From Helicobacter pylori PMSS1 (lineage in GTDB: Bacteria; Campylobacterota; Campylobacteria; Campylobacterales; Arcobacteraceae), in the NCBI GenBank assembly GCA_945883785.1, contig CAMCYD010000010.1, forward strand, positions 1 to 34,085: 34,085 bases of DNA, read 5' to 3'. The translations under genes and the position numbers were made by a program. Of the stretch, positions 33,062-34,085 are shown in pieces. The first letter of the stretch is position 1, and every line of letters begins with the position of its first letter. Under the pieces are notes generated by a model that had not been told where the DNA came from, made no database searches, and worked only from the letters and a program-made list of their open reading frames with translations.

Positions 33062-33971
33062 AGATTTTGATAAATACTTTGTAGTCGATACAAATATACT
33101 TTTAGAAGATTTTACAAATATTGTAAAACTGAGTGAAGAGAATAAAAATCTTATCATCTTACCAGAGGTAGTTTTAGATGAGATAGATAGTAAAAAAAGT
33201 GGATTTGATGAGATAAATTATCAAGCAAGAAGTTTTGCAAGATTTTTAGAAGATAGTAAAATTGTGAGTTCAAAAGAGATAGATAACTATAAGATTATTA
33301 TTTTAGAAGTTGCCAATCTTGCTATCCATATCATCTCAAAAGAGAACTATGTGACAGATACAAAACAAGTATCCCTCAATATCGCAAATGATAGAAAGAT
33401 TTTGGAGATTGCTGATTTTGCAAATAACTATTATCCAAAAAATATAGAGTTTATCTCAAATGATATTATGGCAAGGGTAAGGGCAACTTCACTGACTCTG
33501 AAAACTAATTTTTTAAAAGGTGATGGGAAAGATGAAGAGGATTTGGATTTTATCAAAAATAGTGAAATAAATTTTGAAGATTTAGAAACTATTGAAAATA
33601 AAGAGATACTCAAAGTTGATGAAAAATTTGAGATTCATAATTTTTCCTATTGTTTACAAGTGAAAGATAGTGACCAAGTACTCTTGGCTTCCATCAAAAA
33701 CAAAAAAATTCATATTTTAGATGAGATTGAACTCCGAGACCAAATCGTAATGCCACTCAATAAAGAGCAACTTTTTTTTACAAATGCACTTCTTGATGAG
33801 TATTACAATATTGTGATAGTTGAAGCAAAAGCTGGAAGTGGAAAAACCCTTTTGGCTCTTAGTAGTGCCGTCAAACTAATACGAAAAAAACAATTTCAAA
33901 AAATTATTTACATCCGAAACTCTATCGAATCACTTGATAACCTGCATTCCCGCCAACTCATAACGAGCTAG
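33051..33971 (+). pseudogene. PIN-PhoH protein (PhoH2-like), truncated by IS insertion
   Basis: PhoH2-type RNase/helicase-like protein: an N-terminal PIN domain (VVDTNILLEDF, catalytic Asp near 13; later ANDRKILEIAD and SNDIMARVRA) fused to a PhoH P-loop ATPase. The ATPase begins with the NKEQLFFTNALLDE motif and Walker A AKAGSGKTLLALS. Similarity stops at 33940, after IRNSIESLD. Ten IS-encoded residues (ending QLITS) and a TAG follow. Walker B and the rest of the ATPase are lost, so the helicase half is dead; the PIN domain is intact and might still fold. The start overlaps hemJ by 11 nt. Confidence 0.88.
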
Positions 33972-34085
33972 GTATTTCAATGCCTAGGTTGTCATAAATA
34001 TCTTTTTGTTTTTGGAGTATCTCTCCGACTTTTAAATTATTATTTTTATATTGAAAACATTCAATCACATCAAGTTTATCCAATA
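33941..34085 (-). mobile_element. IS element, 3' terminus, inserted in phoH
   Basis: It begins with the same 12-bp CCTGCATTCCCG found at 138-149. Next to the terminal repeat is the end of a minus-strand open frame, so this is the transposase 3' end; the element runs in the same direction as the left-hand copy. An inverted repeat CTAGG/CCTAG lies at about 33968-33987 within the frame's end. The lengths of IS sequence at the two window edges (149 and 145 bp) are nearly equal, as expected where an assembly stops in a repeat. Confidence 0.75.
33958..34085 (-). CDS. Transposase C-terminal fragment (partial at window edge)
   Basis: Forty-one codons are open from the window edge to TGA at 33958-33960. 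The peptide contains LDKLDVIECF, a Lys/Asn-rich turn, then VGEILQKQKDIYDNLGIEIP. This compact tail resembles the end of IS1634/IS4-type transposases (a hydrophobic strand, then an LTKKQ-like helix ending LGI). The family is suggested, not proven. Confidence 0.55.
   Translation of the reverse strand, partial: LDKLDVIECFQYKNNNLKVGEILQKQKDIYDNLGIEIPSSL

Noticed and set aside
138-33952. The two same-orientation IS ends as a 34-kb composite transposon
   Set aside because: Everything between is ordinary housekeeping DNA, and both ends cut genes of that same backbone, so two independent insertions or contig ends in a repeat are simpler.

Overview
The window is AT-rich chromosomal DNA from a member of the Campylobacterota (formerly Epsilonproteobacteria). 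The signs are a UPF0323 lipoprotein next to a glutathionylspermidine-synthase-like gene, an argS-tatA pair, a stand-alone IscU-type scaffold, RNase J with an N/T-rich N-terminal extension, HemJ, unimodular QueF and a PIN-PhoH protein. Genes are densely packed with many 1-4 nt stop/start overlaps. I do not commit to a genus.

Layout. (1) 1-149 is the 5' end of an insertion sequence (IS) that truncates a dedA gene, which is coupled to mutY (minus strand). (2) 1588-5140 is a plus-strand operon: fxsA, a periplasmic DsbA/DsbG-like protein, hemC, an IscU/NifU-like scaffold and a tandem ferritin-like protein. (3) 5163-13091 is a long minus-strand run, read from kefB-like through sulP, aroK, hisD, a small hypothetical, crcB, tatA and argS to a 41-aa membrane protein. 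(4) 13180-17162 is plus strand: queF, a helix-turn-helix/coiled-coil protein, a Phd/YefM-like protein, and a two-subunit fumarate reductase/succinate dehydrogenase pair (sdhA, sdhB) split by a 160-bp MITE-like element. (5) 17171-23533 is a tight minus-strand operon of eight genes: hisF, methyltransferase, nucleoside phosphorylase-like, rlmN, a 38-aa membrane protein, gltX, UPF0323 lipoprotein and a GspS-like ATP-grasp enzyme. (6) 23691-33940 is plus strand: a SpoU-type rRNA methyltransferase, a periplasmic hypothetical, a second MITE copy, alaC, ksgA, rnj, kdsD/kpsF, rluB, rarA, hemJ and a PIN-PhoH gene truncated by the other end of the same IS type (33941-34085).

Most content is housekeeping: translation and rRNA modification (argS, gltX, rlmN, rluB, ksgA, the SpoU methylase, rnj), heme synthesis (hemC, hemJ), histidine and shikimate synthesis, Fe-S/iron handling and ion transport.

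The most notable observations are these. Two copies of a hairpin-forming 160/161-bp element have 20-bp terminal inverted repeats, 4-bp target duplications and compensatory base changes. One copy has replaced the C-terminus of sdhA, and its computed excision restores an intact sdhA end just before sdhB. rlmN appears to start at a non-canonical ATT codon. Both window ends lie inside the two termini of one IS type, so the window looks like a complete assembly contig bounded by repeats. No tRNA, rRNA or CRISPR array was seen, and I found no convincing unknown multi-gene system.
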